In this document: positions 26,950 to 37,200 of the stretch, piece after piece | Layout of the letters: the number at the start of each line of letters is the position of its first letter | How positions within the stretch are numbered: position 1 is the first letter of the stretch | From: an uncultured Clostridia bacterium | GTDB taxonomy: Bacteria; Bacillota; Clostridia; TANB77; CAG-508 | Direction: 5' to 3' | Length of the DNA stretch: 63,349 nucleotides | Assembly (NCBI GenBank): GCA_944390345.1 | Contig: CALXPP010000007.1 | Location: forward strand, 1-63,349 | The notes under the pieces: model-generated | What the model was told of the DNA's origin: nothing | Seen by the model: only the letters and a program-made list of their open reading frames with translations | The model's database searches: none | Program-made: the position numbers and the translations under genes

Positions 26950-26977
26950 AACCCCCTGTAAAACAGGGGGTTTTCAT
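26950..26977 (+). terminator. Second GC-rich hairpin
   Basis: A stem, AACCCCCTGT with ACAGGGGGTT, and AAA loop are followed by TTTTC. This is a strong back-up terminator for the tRNA transcript; on the other strand it is less clear. Confidence 0.65.
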
Positions 26978-26986
26978 TACCAAAAA

Positions 26987-27017
26987 GTAAAAGATGTGCT
27001 CAGCACATCTTTTTTAT
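26987..27017 (-). terminator. Intrinsic terminator after the CBS-domain gene
   Basis: An AAAGATGTGCT/AGCACATCTTT stem with a one-base loop centre lies four bases past the CBS gene stop, with T-rich flanks on both strands. Confidence 0.7.
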
Positions 27018-27020
27018 ATT

Positions 27021-28325
27021 TTATTCATCATCTTCTTTTTCTTCTAAAACCTTACAAATCTTTACACTAACTATTCTATTATCTTCGAATTTTTCTACCT
27101 TATATATTGCTTTATCTGTTTCTACTACTGGTTTTTCTTTAGGTTTTGGAATTCTACCTAATTCTTCTAAAATATATCCAGATAAAGTATCATAATCTCC
27201 TTCTGGAATTGATATATCTAATATCTTTTCAAGCTCATAAATTGAAATTGTTCCATCTACTAAAAATGTATTCTCATCTAGTTTTTCATATTTTTCAGTT
27301 GGCACATCATATTCATCATAAATTTCCCCTACTAATTCTTCTAGAATGTCTTCCATAGTAACTATTCCTGCAGTTCCACCATATTCATCAACAACAATAG
27401 CAATTTGTTTTTTATTTTTTTGAAATTCTTTAAAAAGTTCATTTACTTTTTTGGTTTCTGGCACAAAATAAGCTTCTTTTGCTAAACTTTTAATTTTATT
27501 ATTTTTATTTTTATTAGATAAAAGTATATCTTTTAAATAAACAATTCCTTTTATTTCATCTATAGTCTCATCATATATAGGAATTCTACTATAACCTCTT
27601 TCTTCTGTTAATTCTTCTATAACTTCTCCGATACTTGTATTAAAGTCTACAGCAAACATATTGGTTCTATCTGTCATTATCTCTGAGACAGTTCTATCAT
27701 TAAATTCAAATACATTATTTATCATTTCTTTTTCATCTTTTTGAATTGTTCCTTTTTCTTGACCAGCATCTACCATCATTCTTATTTCTTCTTCTGTTAC
27801 TATACTTTCTTCATTTTCAGTAACACCAAAAATTTTTGAAACTACATTAGTAGAAAATGTTAAAAATTTAACAAAAGGAGCTGTAAGTAAAGCTATTATT
27901 CTTATTATACCGATTGAACCAAAAGCTATTTTTTCATAATTTTTCATTGCTAATCTCTTTGGGACTAATTCTCCAAAAATTAAAGTAAAATAAGAAAGAA
28001 TTATTGTAATTAAAACTAATGAAATTGCCCTCCAAGCTGAAACTCCTACTGTTGGGAACCAATCATTTAGTATTGGTGCTAATTTATCTACAAAAGTATC
28101 TGCTGCAAAAGCACTAGATAAAAAACCTGCAAGTGTTATCCCTATTTGAATTGTCGCTAAAAATTTACTAGGATTTTTAATCATTTTTTCAATTGATTTT
28201 GCTTTTTTATTCCCTTCTTTAGCCATTTTTTCTATCTTTGCATCATTAAGTGAGATAAAAGCAATCTCAGCTGCCGCAAAAAATGCATTAACGAAAATTA
28301 AAATTATTAAAACTATTATTTGCAT
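27021..28325 (-). CDS. CNNM/CorC-type hemolysin family transporter
   Basis: The product is a 434-residue membrane protein: a DUF21 transmembrane domain (about residues 1-195, IIVLIILIFVNAFFAAAEIA), two CBS domains (about 215-335, VSEIMTDRTNMFAVD and IVDEYGGTAGIVTMEDILEE) and a C-terminal CorC/HlyC domain (350-430). Relatives are linked to magnesium or cobalt efflux and to membrane integrity; the old hemolysin label is historical. It lies 20 bases downstream of the CotH-like gene and ends in its own terminator. Confidence 0.9.
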   Translation of the reverse strand: MQIIVLIILIFVNAFFAAAEIAFISLNDAKIEKMAKEGNKKAKSIEKMIKNPSKFLATIQIGITLAGFLSSAFAADTFVDKLAPILNDWFPTVGVSAWRAISLVLITIILSYFTLIFGELVPKRLAMKNYEKIAFGSIGIIRIIALLTAPFVKFLTFSTNVVSKIFGVTENEESIVTEEEIRMMVDAGQEKGTIQKDEKEMINNVFEFNDRTVSEIMTDRTNMFAVDFNTSIGEVIEELTEERGYSRIPIYDETIDEIKGIVYLKDILLSNKNKNNKIKSLAKEAYFVPETKKVNELFKEFQKNKKQIAIVVDEYGGTAGIVTMEDILEELVGEIYDEYDVPTEKYEKLDENTFLVDGTISIYELEKILDISIPEGDYDTLSGYILEELGRIPKPKEKPVVETDKAIYKVEKFEDNRIVSVKICKVLEEKEDDE

Positions 28326-28345
28326 TTATATATCCTCTTTTCTGT

Positions 28346-30886
28346 TTATTTACAAATTCTATTTTCATTTATTCCTAAATTTATATAATGAACATAATAT
28401 GCTAATAAATTTGAATCAAAAGCATTTTTCAAATCATTATTATTTTCTATATAAATATTTATATTAAAATCTTTGCTTCCTATTCTTCCTTCTCTAATTC
28501 CGAAATCCCAAAAATGTTTTATTGCCTCAGTATATCTATCTTCTCCTTTAAAAGCTTGATTTAAGTCTTCATAAGTCTTTAAATATTCGACTGGATCGAA
28601 AACTGCACTTCCACATCTTCCTTCTTTAATTCCAATATTTATATAATGATTATAGGCTTCTTCATAATTATTTCCGAAAGCACTATTTAAATCTTCGTAT
28701 TTTTCTAAATACCAATTAGCATCAAAAAAGTATTCATTTGTTATAATTATGTTTGACATAGCAGTTCTATTTTCTTTAACTCCAAACATAGAGTAGTGAA
28801 TATAATATTGTCTTAAATCATCTCCAAAAGCATTATCTAAATCTTGGTAACTTTGTCTATAATATGTTGGTGAAAAACTTGCGCTTCCTATTCTTCCTTC
28901 TCTAACACCTGAACTTACAAAATGTTCTAAGGCCTTAATATATTTATCTGTCCCTTGAAAAGCTTGTTTTAAATCTGAATAATAATTTAAATAAAATTCT
29001 GGGTTGAAAACTCTAGAAGCTTGCCTTCCTTCATATCTTCCACAAGACATATAATGTTCATATAAAGCTTGATAATTATATCCAAATATAGTTTTTAAAT
29101 CTGAATAAAGGCTTTCGTAATATTCTGCATCAAAAAATACTGGTTCACAAATAACTAAATTAGGAATTTTTTCTTCTGTATTGTCTTCAAAATTAATTTC
29201 ATCTTTTAGCCATAATATTCTCTCTTTTGTAAAATTTTTCAAATATTCTATGCTTTCGTCAAAACTATTAAAATCAATTATAAGAGCTTCACTGTATATA
29301 TCCCAAAACTTATAATTCATCTTTTGAGAGGCATCTATATTATCCACATAAGCATCTATTGATTTTAAATATTTACCTTCTTGTTCACCTAATAAAATAT
29401 TATTTATTATTGGTTCGAAGCTATTGTTAAAATAATTTTTGATTTCTTCTTTTATTACTGGATTTTCTAATAAATATTTATTCCACCCTCTTGCCATAAA
29501 TCCTTGAGGTGAAGTATATCCTTCTAAATCACATCTTATTCCAAAAGAGCCATCACAATCCCAAATTGGTCCTGCATATAATTTATCCTCATTTTCTGGC
29601 TTATAGAAAAATGTTGATGAAGCAAAAGCATCCCAATTTTTTATAAATTCTTGAACTAATATATACTTAGTAAAAGATTCTATGTCAATATATTCTTCCA
29701 AAGTTTTCCCTGTATTTGGATTTACACCATTATTTCTTATACAATCATCTATTTCTTGTATGAACTCTCCTATATAATTCATAGCATCTTTAGATGCGTA
29801 TTCAGGTGATTTTACTACAAAATAATTATCACTTGTAGTTTTTACCCAACTTCTTTCTCCGCTATAGTATGCATTATCTAATTCTATTAAATAACCACCA
29901 CTTATATTTTCTGGATTATTTAAATTATCCACATATTGATATAAAGCACCATTTTCTGTATTAGCTCTTGCTAATGGTAAAGTATCCATATCTACATCTG
30001 AATTAGCTTCCTCAAAAGCTTTCTCTAAATCTTCAATTTCTAATCTACCATCTCCAATTTCTACTTTTTCAGAAAGTAGATAATTTCCTCTATATTCTCC
30101 ATCATAATATAAATCTATTGATTTACAATCTGGTGAGCCATCTAAACCAATTTCTTTCGCTAAATTATAAGAAATTTCATTATGTATCAAACTTGCATTT
30201 ACATAATTCGCAAGTAAAATCCATTTTTTACTCTTTTCGCCATTTTCTAATAAATCTTGTTTTTTATCAAATTTTATTTGATAAGGTTTCTTAGCTTTTT
30301 GCCAAGTAGAATTTCCTCTTCCTTTTATCTCTTTTAATTCTCCATCGTATATTAGAGTGTTATCACTTTTTAGTAAAGCTATGTCTCCATTTGCTTTTGC
30401 ATTATGAGTAGGATCTGCCTCTATATATTCTCTATCTTTAGATAAATCCTCACTTACAATAAACATACTATCTATATTTTCTGATTTCATTATATTTAAT
30501 TTATATCTTATTCCTATTCCTTGCTCGTTTACAATTAAATCAAAAGAATATACATTATTTGATGGCAATTCTTTATAAAAGTCTTGAATATTTAAAAAAC
30601 TACTATTATCTATATCAAAATATTTTCCATCTTTTGATATACTAATTTCTATATTTGAATCATTTACTATATTTAATTTTGTTATATCTGCAGAAGCTGG
30701 TAAAAATAAATAATACTCTTCTTCTATTTTTGAAAGTTTAACTTTCATTTCCGTATCCGCTGTTTCAGGTCCAGCTTTATAGTAAATACTATCAAGAATT
30801 TCTTCTGTATTAGCAAAAACTTTTAACGGAATTATAAAAAATATAAGTATTATAAATATAAATAAAATTTTTCTTTTTTTTAGCAT
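28346..30886 (-). CDS. CotH-like protein kinase domain protein with six C-terminal repeats
   Basis: A signal peptide (1-25) is followed by a CotH domain (about 150-480) with GRGNSTWQKAKKPYQIKFDK, WILLANYVNASL and GEYRGNYLLSEKVEIG. CotH phosphorylates spore coat proteins in Bacillus; cell-surface homologues occur in clostridia, including on cellulosomes. Residues 584-846 are six repeats arranged as two A-B-C triads, the same module as in the L,D-transpeptidase at 24661-26424. The shared tail suggests both proteins dock on the same wall structure or partner. It heads a group with the CBS gene. Confidence 0.88.
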   Translation of the reverse strand: MLKKRKILFIFIILIFFIIPLKVFANTEEILDSIYYKAGPETADTEMKVKLSKIEEEYYLFLPASADITKLNIVNDSNIEISISKDGKYFDIDNSSFLNIQDFYKELPSNNVYSFDLIVNEQGIGIRYKLNIMKSENIDSMFIVSEDLSKDREYIEADPTHNAKANGDIALLKSDNTLIYDGELKEIKGRGNSTWQKAKKPYQIKFDKKQDLLENGEKSKKWILLANYVNASLIHNEISYNLAKEIGLDGSPDCKSIDLYYDGEYRGNYLLSEKVEIGDGRLEIEDLEKAFEEANSDVDMDTLPLARANTENGALYQYVDNLNNPENISGGYLIELDNAYYSGERSWVKTTSDNYFVVKSPEYASKDAMNYIGEFIQEIDDCIRNNGVNPNTGKTLEEYIDIESFTKYILVQEFIKNWDAFASSTFFYKPENEDKLYAGPIWDCDGSFGIRCDLEGYTSPQGFMARGWNKYLLENPVIKEEIKNYFNNSFEPIINNILLGEQEGKYLKSIDAYVDNIDASQKMNYKFWDIYSEALIIDFNSFDESIEYLKNFTKERILWLKDEINFEDNTEEKIPNLVICEPVFFDAEYYESLYSDLKTIFGYNYQALYEHYMSCGRYEGRQASRVFNPEFYLNYYSDLKQAFQGTDKYIKALEHFVSSGVREGRIGSASFSPTYYRQSYQDLDNAFGDDLRQYYIHYSMFGVKENRTAMSNIIITNEYFFDANWYLEKYEDLNSAFGNNYEEAYNHYINIGIKEGRCGSAVFDPVEYLKTYEDLNQAFKGEDRYTEAIKHFWDFGIREGRIGSKDFNINIYIENNNDLKNAFDSNLLAYYVHYINLGINENRICK
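28349..29137 (-). repeat. Six protein-coding repeats (two triads) in the CotH-like protein
   Basis: Repeat lengths are 42, 44, 50, then 42, 44, 41 residues. The first of each triad starts FFDAEYYESL or FFDANWYLEK, the second VFNPEFYLNY or VFDPVEYLKT, the third SFSPTYYRQS or DFNINIYIEN. The repeat order and spacing are thus conserved as a three-repeat unit. Confidence 0.8.
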
Positions 30887-30899
30887 ATAGTGCTCCTTT

Positions 30900-31727
30900 T
30901 TAATTATTTTCTACTTTTATAAAACTATGCTCATTTCCAGAATAATTATTTAGTAAAATGATATACCCAGAATTAATGCTTCCTTCAGAATTTTTTAAGT
31001 CCACATTTAAAAATACTTTACAAAAATATTCTTCATTTAAATTATTTAATATATGAATTTCAAAACTGATTTTTGGAGTTATTTTTTCCAAATCGACATT
31101 TGCAAGCTCCAAAATACTTCCATTAAAAGAAAGTAGTTTATTTTGTTCTTCCATTTTAAAATGCTGGACAATATTTGAATTTACAAAACCAAGTGTAATT
31201 GGATTTGAACAATCTGTAAAAAATTTAGCTGTACTGTAATCTTTATTATCTTCTTCGTTTGAGTGAATTGTTTCAAATTCTATTTTTTCTTCTTTATTTG
31301 TTAAATCCTCAAATTTTCCAAAGTTTTGAGGGTTTTTATACTCAAACTTAAAATCTGGATTTTCTTGTTTGCTTTCTATCTTTATATTATCTATATAAAT
31401 TTTATTTATTGTATTAGCTTCACTTAATTCTTCTTTTGCATCATTTTCTATATATATTGCAATATCAGTAAATTGTGAAATTGATAAATCTTGTAAATCT
31501 TTATTTTGACTGTAGTCTGTTGCATCAGCACTACTATATAATAAAATTTGACTAATTCTAAAATTTGGATTCTTATTTTCCTCAAATGTCTTTGTAATCT
31601 GATTAGAAAAGTTTCGAACTATCTTGTTTCTTCTAAAAATAAAGTTAATAGCCAATATTAAAATTACTATAAGAATTATAACTGCTATTGTTTTCAAAAC
31701 AAGTTTAAATTTTTCCTTTTTTTGCAC
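30900..31727 (-). CDS. Single-pass membrane protein of unknown function
   Basis: The product is 275 residues: a short lysine-rich cytoplasmic start, one membrane helix (LKTIAVIILIVILILAINFI) and an extracytoplasmic beta-rich domain with no family recognised. The start is GTG, with GAGG eight bases upstream. It lies 13 bases before the CotH-like gene and 36 after the glucosaminidase gene, so the three surface-related genes probably form one operon. Confidence 0.7.
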   Translation of the reverse strand: MQKKEKFKLVLKTIAVIILIVILILAINFIFRRNKIVRNFSNQITKTFEENKNPNFRISQILLYSSADATDYSQNKDLQDLSISQFTDIAIYIENDAKEELSEANTINKIYIDNIKIESKQENPDFKFEYKNPQNFGKFEDLTNKEEKIEFETIHSNEEDNKDYSTAKFFTDCSNPITLGFVNSNIVQHFKMEEQNKLLSFNGSILELANVDLEKITPKISFEIHILNNLNEEYFCKVFLNVDLKNSEGSINSGYIILLNNYSGNEHSFIKVENN

Positions 31728-31763
31728 AATAATTACCTCTTTTTATTAATCTATATTCCAGTA

Positions 31764-33263
31764 TTATGGAGCAATTTTATCATATAAAGATTTCATAATA
31801 TTAAATACCTTTATATTCCACTCCTGATCACTTGCATATCTAACATTAACTGCTTTTATAGTAGAACCATTATAGTAACTTGCAACAGCTGTCTCACCTT
31901 CAGATATTTCTGTTCCAGCTGGATTTATGTAATATTTAGCAAGCATTTTTGCTACTACTTCAATACCATCAGCATATTCAGTAAACATATAAGACATATT
32001 ATATGGATCTGAATCATAAGCTCCATATCCAAATAAGTTTTTCTTATTTTGAGCAATGCTTGAAGTTCCCCAGGCACTCTCGTGAATTCCAATCGCCGCT
32101 ACAAATAAACCATTTATATTATACTTTTGTTCCATATTATAAAATACTTCTGCATTTTGCTCAAAAATTTTATTTACATCTTTAGAATTATTCGAAAAAA
32201 TAGTTTTATAATCATCCAAGGTAAGACCACTTTTTTGGTTCATATTCATATTTTCATTTACATTTGTTACTATTTTTTGTTTCCTACAATTTTCCACCAT
32301 ATTTGGATCTATTGAAGCTGACACGAAACTATCTTTATTTACATAACCTATGTAATCAAAAATTTGAACTTTACACCAATTGTCAATTATATCTAATAAA
32401 GCTACATCATAATTTTGTATTATTATTCCTATTGGCTCAGAGTTTTCATCCATATCTTTGTATAAAGTTGTCCTCTCTTTAGCATAAAGAGTATCTCCTA
32501 TATGAATTTTCTGCTCTGCTAAATATTCATTTGTACCTACATCTATTTTCTGTGTTACTGGATTTTCAAGTGTTTTTACATTTATAATAGTATCATTTAC
32601 AATTTCTGAATTTGTATAAGTCCTTATAAAAGATACTTCCTCTAATCCCAATATTCCTGTTTGTGTTATTACTTGTTCATCTTTTGGAAGCTTTGGATTT
32701 TCGGTATATTCTGTTTGAAATTCAACCTGTCTTTGTGTAGTTAGCATTTCCTTACTTTCTGTTGTATTTATATTTTCTGTTAAAATTTCTGGTAAATTAA
32801 TTGCATTTTCATTTTCTTCAAAAGTTCCAATAATTTCTTTGGGTTTATTCTCTAAATAGCTTTCTTCTTCTTTTGCAAATATGTAATTACTTGAAAACAT
32901 TGTTATTCCTAGTAGAGCTACAACACTAAGCATAACTATACTTAAAGGATCTCTTTCTGTTATTATTTCTTTAAAATTTATTGATGTTTTTTGTTTATTA
33001 TATGTACTATTTTGCACACTTTTTGATTTTTTAGCATTCTTTAATTTGTTTTCTTTGCTATTTTGCATAATATTTGAATTTGTTTTTAAGTTTTTTGAGT
33101 TTCTATTTGATTTTTTATTTTTTCTTTTTGTAGATTTCTTAGTATTTTTCTCTTCTAATTGCTCTTTTATTTGTGTTTTTCTAATATTTTCTAGCTCTTT
33201 AAAAACTTCTGGAAGAGCTTTAGTTTCTGGTTTTTTATCTGTATTTTTTAAATTATTATTCAC
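31764..33263 (-). CDS. Membrane-anchored glucosaminidase with SH3-like domain
   Basis: The product has 499 residues. A lysine-rich cytoplasmic N-terminus of about 105 residues is followed by a membrane helix (PLSIVMLSVVALLGITMF). Next come a linker, an SH3-like region (about 250-310, IGDTLYAKERTTLYKDM) and a C-terminal N-acetylglucosaminidase domain with the catalytic Glu in AAIGIHESAWGTSSIA and NLFGYGAYD. It cleaves glycan strands near the membrane. The start is GTG with AGGAGG eight bases upstream. The long basic cytoplasmic tail is unusual and could bind nucleic acid or a cytosolic partner. Confidence 0.88.
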   Translation of the reverse strand: MNNNLKNTDKKPETKALPEVFKELENIRKTQIKEQLEEKNTKKSTKRKNKKSNRNSKNLKTNSNIMQNSKENKLKNAKKSKSVQNSTYNKQKTSINFKEIITERDPLSIVMLSVVALLGITMFSSNYIFAKEEESYLENKPKEIIGTFEENENAINLPEILTENINTTESKEMLTTQRQVEFQTEYTENPKLPKDEQVITQTGILGLEEVSFIRTYTNSEIVNDTIINVKTLENPVTQKIDVGTNEYLAEQKIHIGDTLYAKERTTLYKDMDENSEPIGIIIQNYDVALLDIIDNWCKVQIFDYIGYVNKDSFVSASIDPNMVENCRKQKIVTNVNENMNMNQKSGLTLDDYKTIFSNNSKDVNKIFEQNAEVFYNMEQKYNINGLFVAAIGIHESAWGTSSIAQNKKNLFGYGAYDSDPYNMSYMFTEYADGIEVVAKMLAKYYINPAGTEISEGETAVASYYNGSTIKAVNVRYASDQEWNIKVFNIMKSLYDKIAP

Positions 33264-33443
33264 TTTCAGCCCCTCCTTTTCTCTACAAATTTCTACTATT
33301 TTACCTATTATATCATTTTTATTGTATCTTATTTATCAATATATAGCAAGTATAAATTTTGGAAAAATTAGAAATATAATATTTTATAAAAAATTTTTTT
33401 AATTAGCTTTTTAATTTGGTAAATTTATTTCTAATTTAAAACG

Positions 33444-33483
33444 CAAAAAATTCCTAGAAGAAATTTCTTCTAGGAATTTTTAT
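33444..33483 (-). terminator. Terminator at the end of the T4SS operon
   Basis: A perfect 17-bp inverted repeat around AAATTCCTAGAAGAAA runs into TTTTTT on the minus strand, directly after the last gene of the 22-kb operon. Confidence 0.88.
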
Positions 33484-33485
33484 AT

Positions 33486-34205
33486 TTATTGTTTAGTTAA
33501 ATCTATTGGAACTCCATGACCTCTTTGAGGAGCGTTTGGATCATTATTAGCTTCATTTGCTTTTTTTAGCATTTCTTCTGTTTCTTGTCTCTTTTGAGTT
33601 TCTTTTTCTAATATTTCACTATTTACATCAGTTGAATAAGTAATTGGCGTAATATCTGTAGTAATTACTTTAGAAATATGAGTATTAAATACTAAATTTG
33701 TGCCATTCTCGTAATTTACTTCTACATACATTTCTATATAATCTTTATATCCTTTTATTGATTCGCCAACAGCTCTTGTAGATTTAAATACTAAATTACT
33801 ATCACTAATGTTATTATTTAGATATTGTATGAATTTTTGAAAATCTTCCTCATTTTGTATTCCAAGCTCAACTCTAATAGTATTTTTATTACCTTTATAA
33901 TATTTATTTATACCATTTTCATCTAGTCCACTACAAGCCTTATAATATCTAGGTATTATATTAACTGCAAAATTTTCATAGGTTTTACTTATTACTTCTG
34001 AAGTTAAATCTCCTTTATATATATTAAACAATTTATATATATCTACAGTATAAACATTTGCCTCTTCTATTTTTGTTGTTGCATTAATTTCTTTTATTTT
34101 TCTCAAAGCCTTATTATATGGACTAGTATATAGTACAACACCTATTACTACAAGTAATATAACTAAAAGAATTATACAAGCTAATATTACCTTTTTATTT
34201 TTCAT
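33486..34205 (-). CDS. Single-pass membrane protein of the T4SS operon
   Basis: The product is 239 residues: a membrane helix at residues 5-25 (VILACIILLVILLVVIGVVL), then an extracytoplasmic domain with no family recognised and a charged C-terminus with a PQRGHGVP tail. The ATG at 34205 follows AAGGTGG; an upstream in-frame GTG lies inside that site. It is the last gene of the operon, before the terminator at 33444-33483. Confidence 0.7.
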   Translation of the reverse strand: MKNKKVILACIILLVILLVVIGVVLYTSPYNKALRKIKEINATTKIEEANVYTVDIYKLFNIYKGDLTSEVISKTYENFAVNIIPRYYKACSGLDENGINKYYKGNKNTIRVELGIQNEEDFQKFIQYLNNNISDSNLVFKSTRAVGESIKGYKDYIEMYVEVNYENGTNLVFNTHISKVITTDITPITYSTDVNSEILEKETQKRQETEEMLKKANEANNDPNAPQRGHGVPIDLTKQ

Positions 34206-34255
34206 ATTCTCCACCTTGCCTTTATTAACTATTTATAGATTATTTTATGCTACTA

Positions 34256-37200
34256 TTATGTACTATATTCTGCAGGTTGTCCTGTTCTTACCCAACCTTC
34301 TACATCTGTAAATGTACCATCTAAAATATCGTGTGCTATTTTAGGTTGAGCTTCGTGGAATCTACCAGCTAAGCTTCCAGCAGTAGATCCAATGTTTCCT
34401 GCTTGATTTAATACAGCATCAATAATTGCAGAATCATCCATTGAATCATTTATTAAACTACTCCAAGCAGTATGACCTATTGCTTCTGGATATGGACAAT
34501 AATTCATACAAGAAAATAATGTTCCTTGAACTACCATTGGTCTTTGAAGTATCCATTCCATTCCCATAGATTCTACAAGTGGCTTAAAGTCGCCTTCATA
34601 GCAAACTTGCATTTGCAAATCTAAAAACTTATCCGGATCTTGAGAATATACCTCATACCAAGCCGCTTGAACTTGGGAGAAATTTGATACAACCGTTGCC
34701 GCATCCCATTCTGTAAAGGCTGATAAGCTACCGCAAAAAGATGAATCTAATTCTATTAACTTCTTACATACTTCTGGTATATTGTTTGCACCACCATCAC
34801 TTAAGCAAGTCCATTGAGCAATACCTGCAGCTGCTTCTGATGAATTCCAAGATGCTATTGCACATTGACCTGAACCAATTGGTGGATTATTAACAACTCC
34901 TTCTTCTCCAACAGGTCCACTTTCATATGGTACCCAATAGAAGAACTCCCAATCTAAATCCAAATCTTCTTCACCATTATCAATTTCTAAGTAATCTTCA
35001 ATATTTTCTACAATTGAGTCTTTATCTTGACCTTGACCTCCACCAGTCTCATCAGATCTTAAAATTAATCTAATATAGTTTCCATTTGGCATATCTATTA
35101 CTTCACCATCATCTGTTGTCATTGTCTTTTGATCTTCCGGTATTTTTGATATTCCTGGTCTTTCTTTTGCATCATCTGGAAGCGGCTCTGTTTCTGCTCC
35201 TTCTTCACCTTCCGTATTTGCTTCAGCATCGGCTCCATCAGTATATGTTTTTCCAAGTACAGTACCTTCTTTTACAAATATCTTTCCATCAGCTTGTACT
35301 ACTGATTTTGCTTCTACTCTTTTTTCTTCTTTTTCTTCTAATGTTTCTCTTACATCTGGTGAAAGAACATCTTCAAAAGTACTTTCTGTATAACTATTTT
35401 TTACTTCTGCTGTACTTTCGTCTATTATAGCTGGATCATTTGTAAGCTGTAAGTTTTCGTTTACAATTCTTAAGTCAAAGCCCTCAATATATAGTATATA
35501 ATCGCAAACGCCTGCTCTTTCATATTCTTCTAAATAATATTTATATCCCTCTAGTGTTTCATCCTCTGAGTTAAAGTATGCTTCAACATCTTCTTCTGAT
35601 AAAGCTCTTATTTTTATAAATCCAACATCCTCTTCTACACCTGTTTCTATATTGTTTATGGTTGTTGTTCCTGCTTCTATTATTTCTCCTGAAATTGGAC
35701 TTACTACATCTTGATATCCTTCATAGCCTTTAAATTCAACGCCTTTATTACTTGGATCTTCTACTCTAATTATTTTTCCTGGTGCAGGGTTAGTTTTTGA
35801 AAAACTATTATATACCATTCCTTCTAGATTTTCTTGGCTCCAATTTGATGTAGAACCACAATCATATACTATAACATTTCCACTTGGGTCTATTTCTTTT
35901 ATTATTTGTACATGATGTGTACCTTCACCTTCTCTAACTAAAATATCTCCTTCTTGTAATTTTCCACTACAATCTTCACCTGCAGCTACATCAATTACTT
36001 CCCAACCATATTTTGCATTCCAATCTGTGGTCATAAAAGTTACTGTACTAGCTTGTCCTCCTCCAAAGTCATCATATCCATATTCATATAGTGCCCAAGA
36101 TACATATGCACTACAATCTATATGTGGTTCCGGTACTGGTACAGCTTTCCCATAAGATTGATCATATGTATAATTTCCATTTACAACATGCTCCCAAACA
36201 TTTTTTGCTGTTTCAATAAAAGTTGAACCCTGATATCCTGAGCCAGATCCACCACCACTAGATGCATATAAGGCTTCTAGTCCTGCTATTGGATTAATTA
36301 AATTGCCATCTATCACATTATCCTGCTCGTTTTTTTCTTTAATAAATTTCTCTTCTTTTGCTAATTCTAAATTTTGAGCATTAGATACTGTTTCTTCAAC
36401 TGGTTCTGCACTGCCATCGTTTATTTGTGTTTGATCACCTTCATCACCTTTTCCTGTTTTAACAATTTCAATTGATGCTTCATTTTTTTTCTTCAAGTTT
36501 TCCAAATCAACTTTTGAATTTATTAAAGTTCCAAATTCATTTTCTACTTTTTCAAATCTTCTTATTGGCCATCCACCTGAACCACATTCTGGTATAGGCC
36601 ACTCCCAAACAACAGTTGGATTTTGTGTTAATTCTTCTTTATCAAAATAATCTAATTCTACAATCAATTCTTTAAAATCTCTATAAATTGAATCAGCATC
36701 AAAGGTATTCATGTTTTCTAATATATTGAAAGCAGTTAAAGAATCTCTATCTACTGTAAATGAACCAATTAAGTCTGGATTTCTCTTATCTTCTGATGTA
36801 TTATCTTTATCCCTATCATCTTTTGTAGCCTCTCTATCTTCTGCTATTGCATCAGCTGTTTCTGCTTTTCCATCATACATATAATATCTGTTTGTAGAGA
36901 ATATCTGTTTTATAGTAGGATTTGTTACACCTCTTTGTGCATCTTGAATTTGTGTAACATTTCCCATAATATCAATTTTAATATAAACATTTTCTTTATT
37001 ATTTATATCAATAGAGTCTTCTCCTTCACCAGCTTGATCTGAATATAATTGCCAATTACCTGCCGTATCTTCAAATTTATAAGCAGACCAATATTCATCA
37101 TCTATTATTGTTCCTTCTTCTGCTATATTTTGTACTTGCTCAGTTACAGCTTTTTTAGCTACTTTTATTCCCTCTTTTTCAGCATCCTCTTGTGTTCCTT

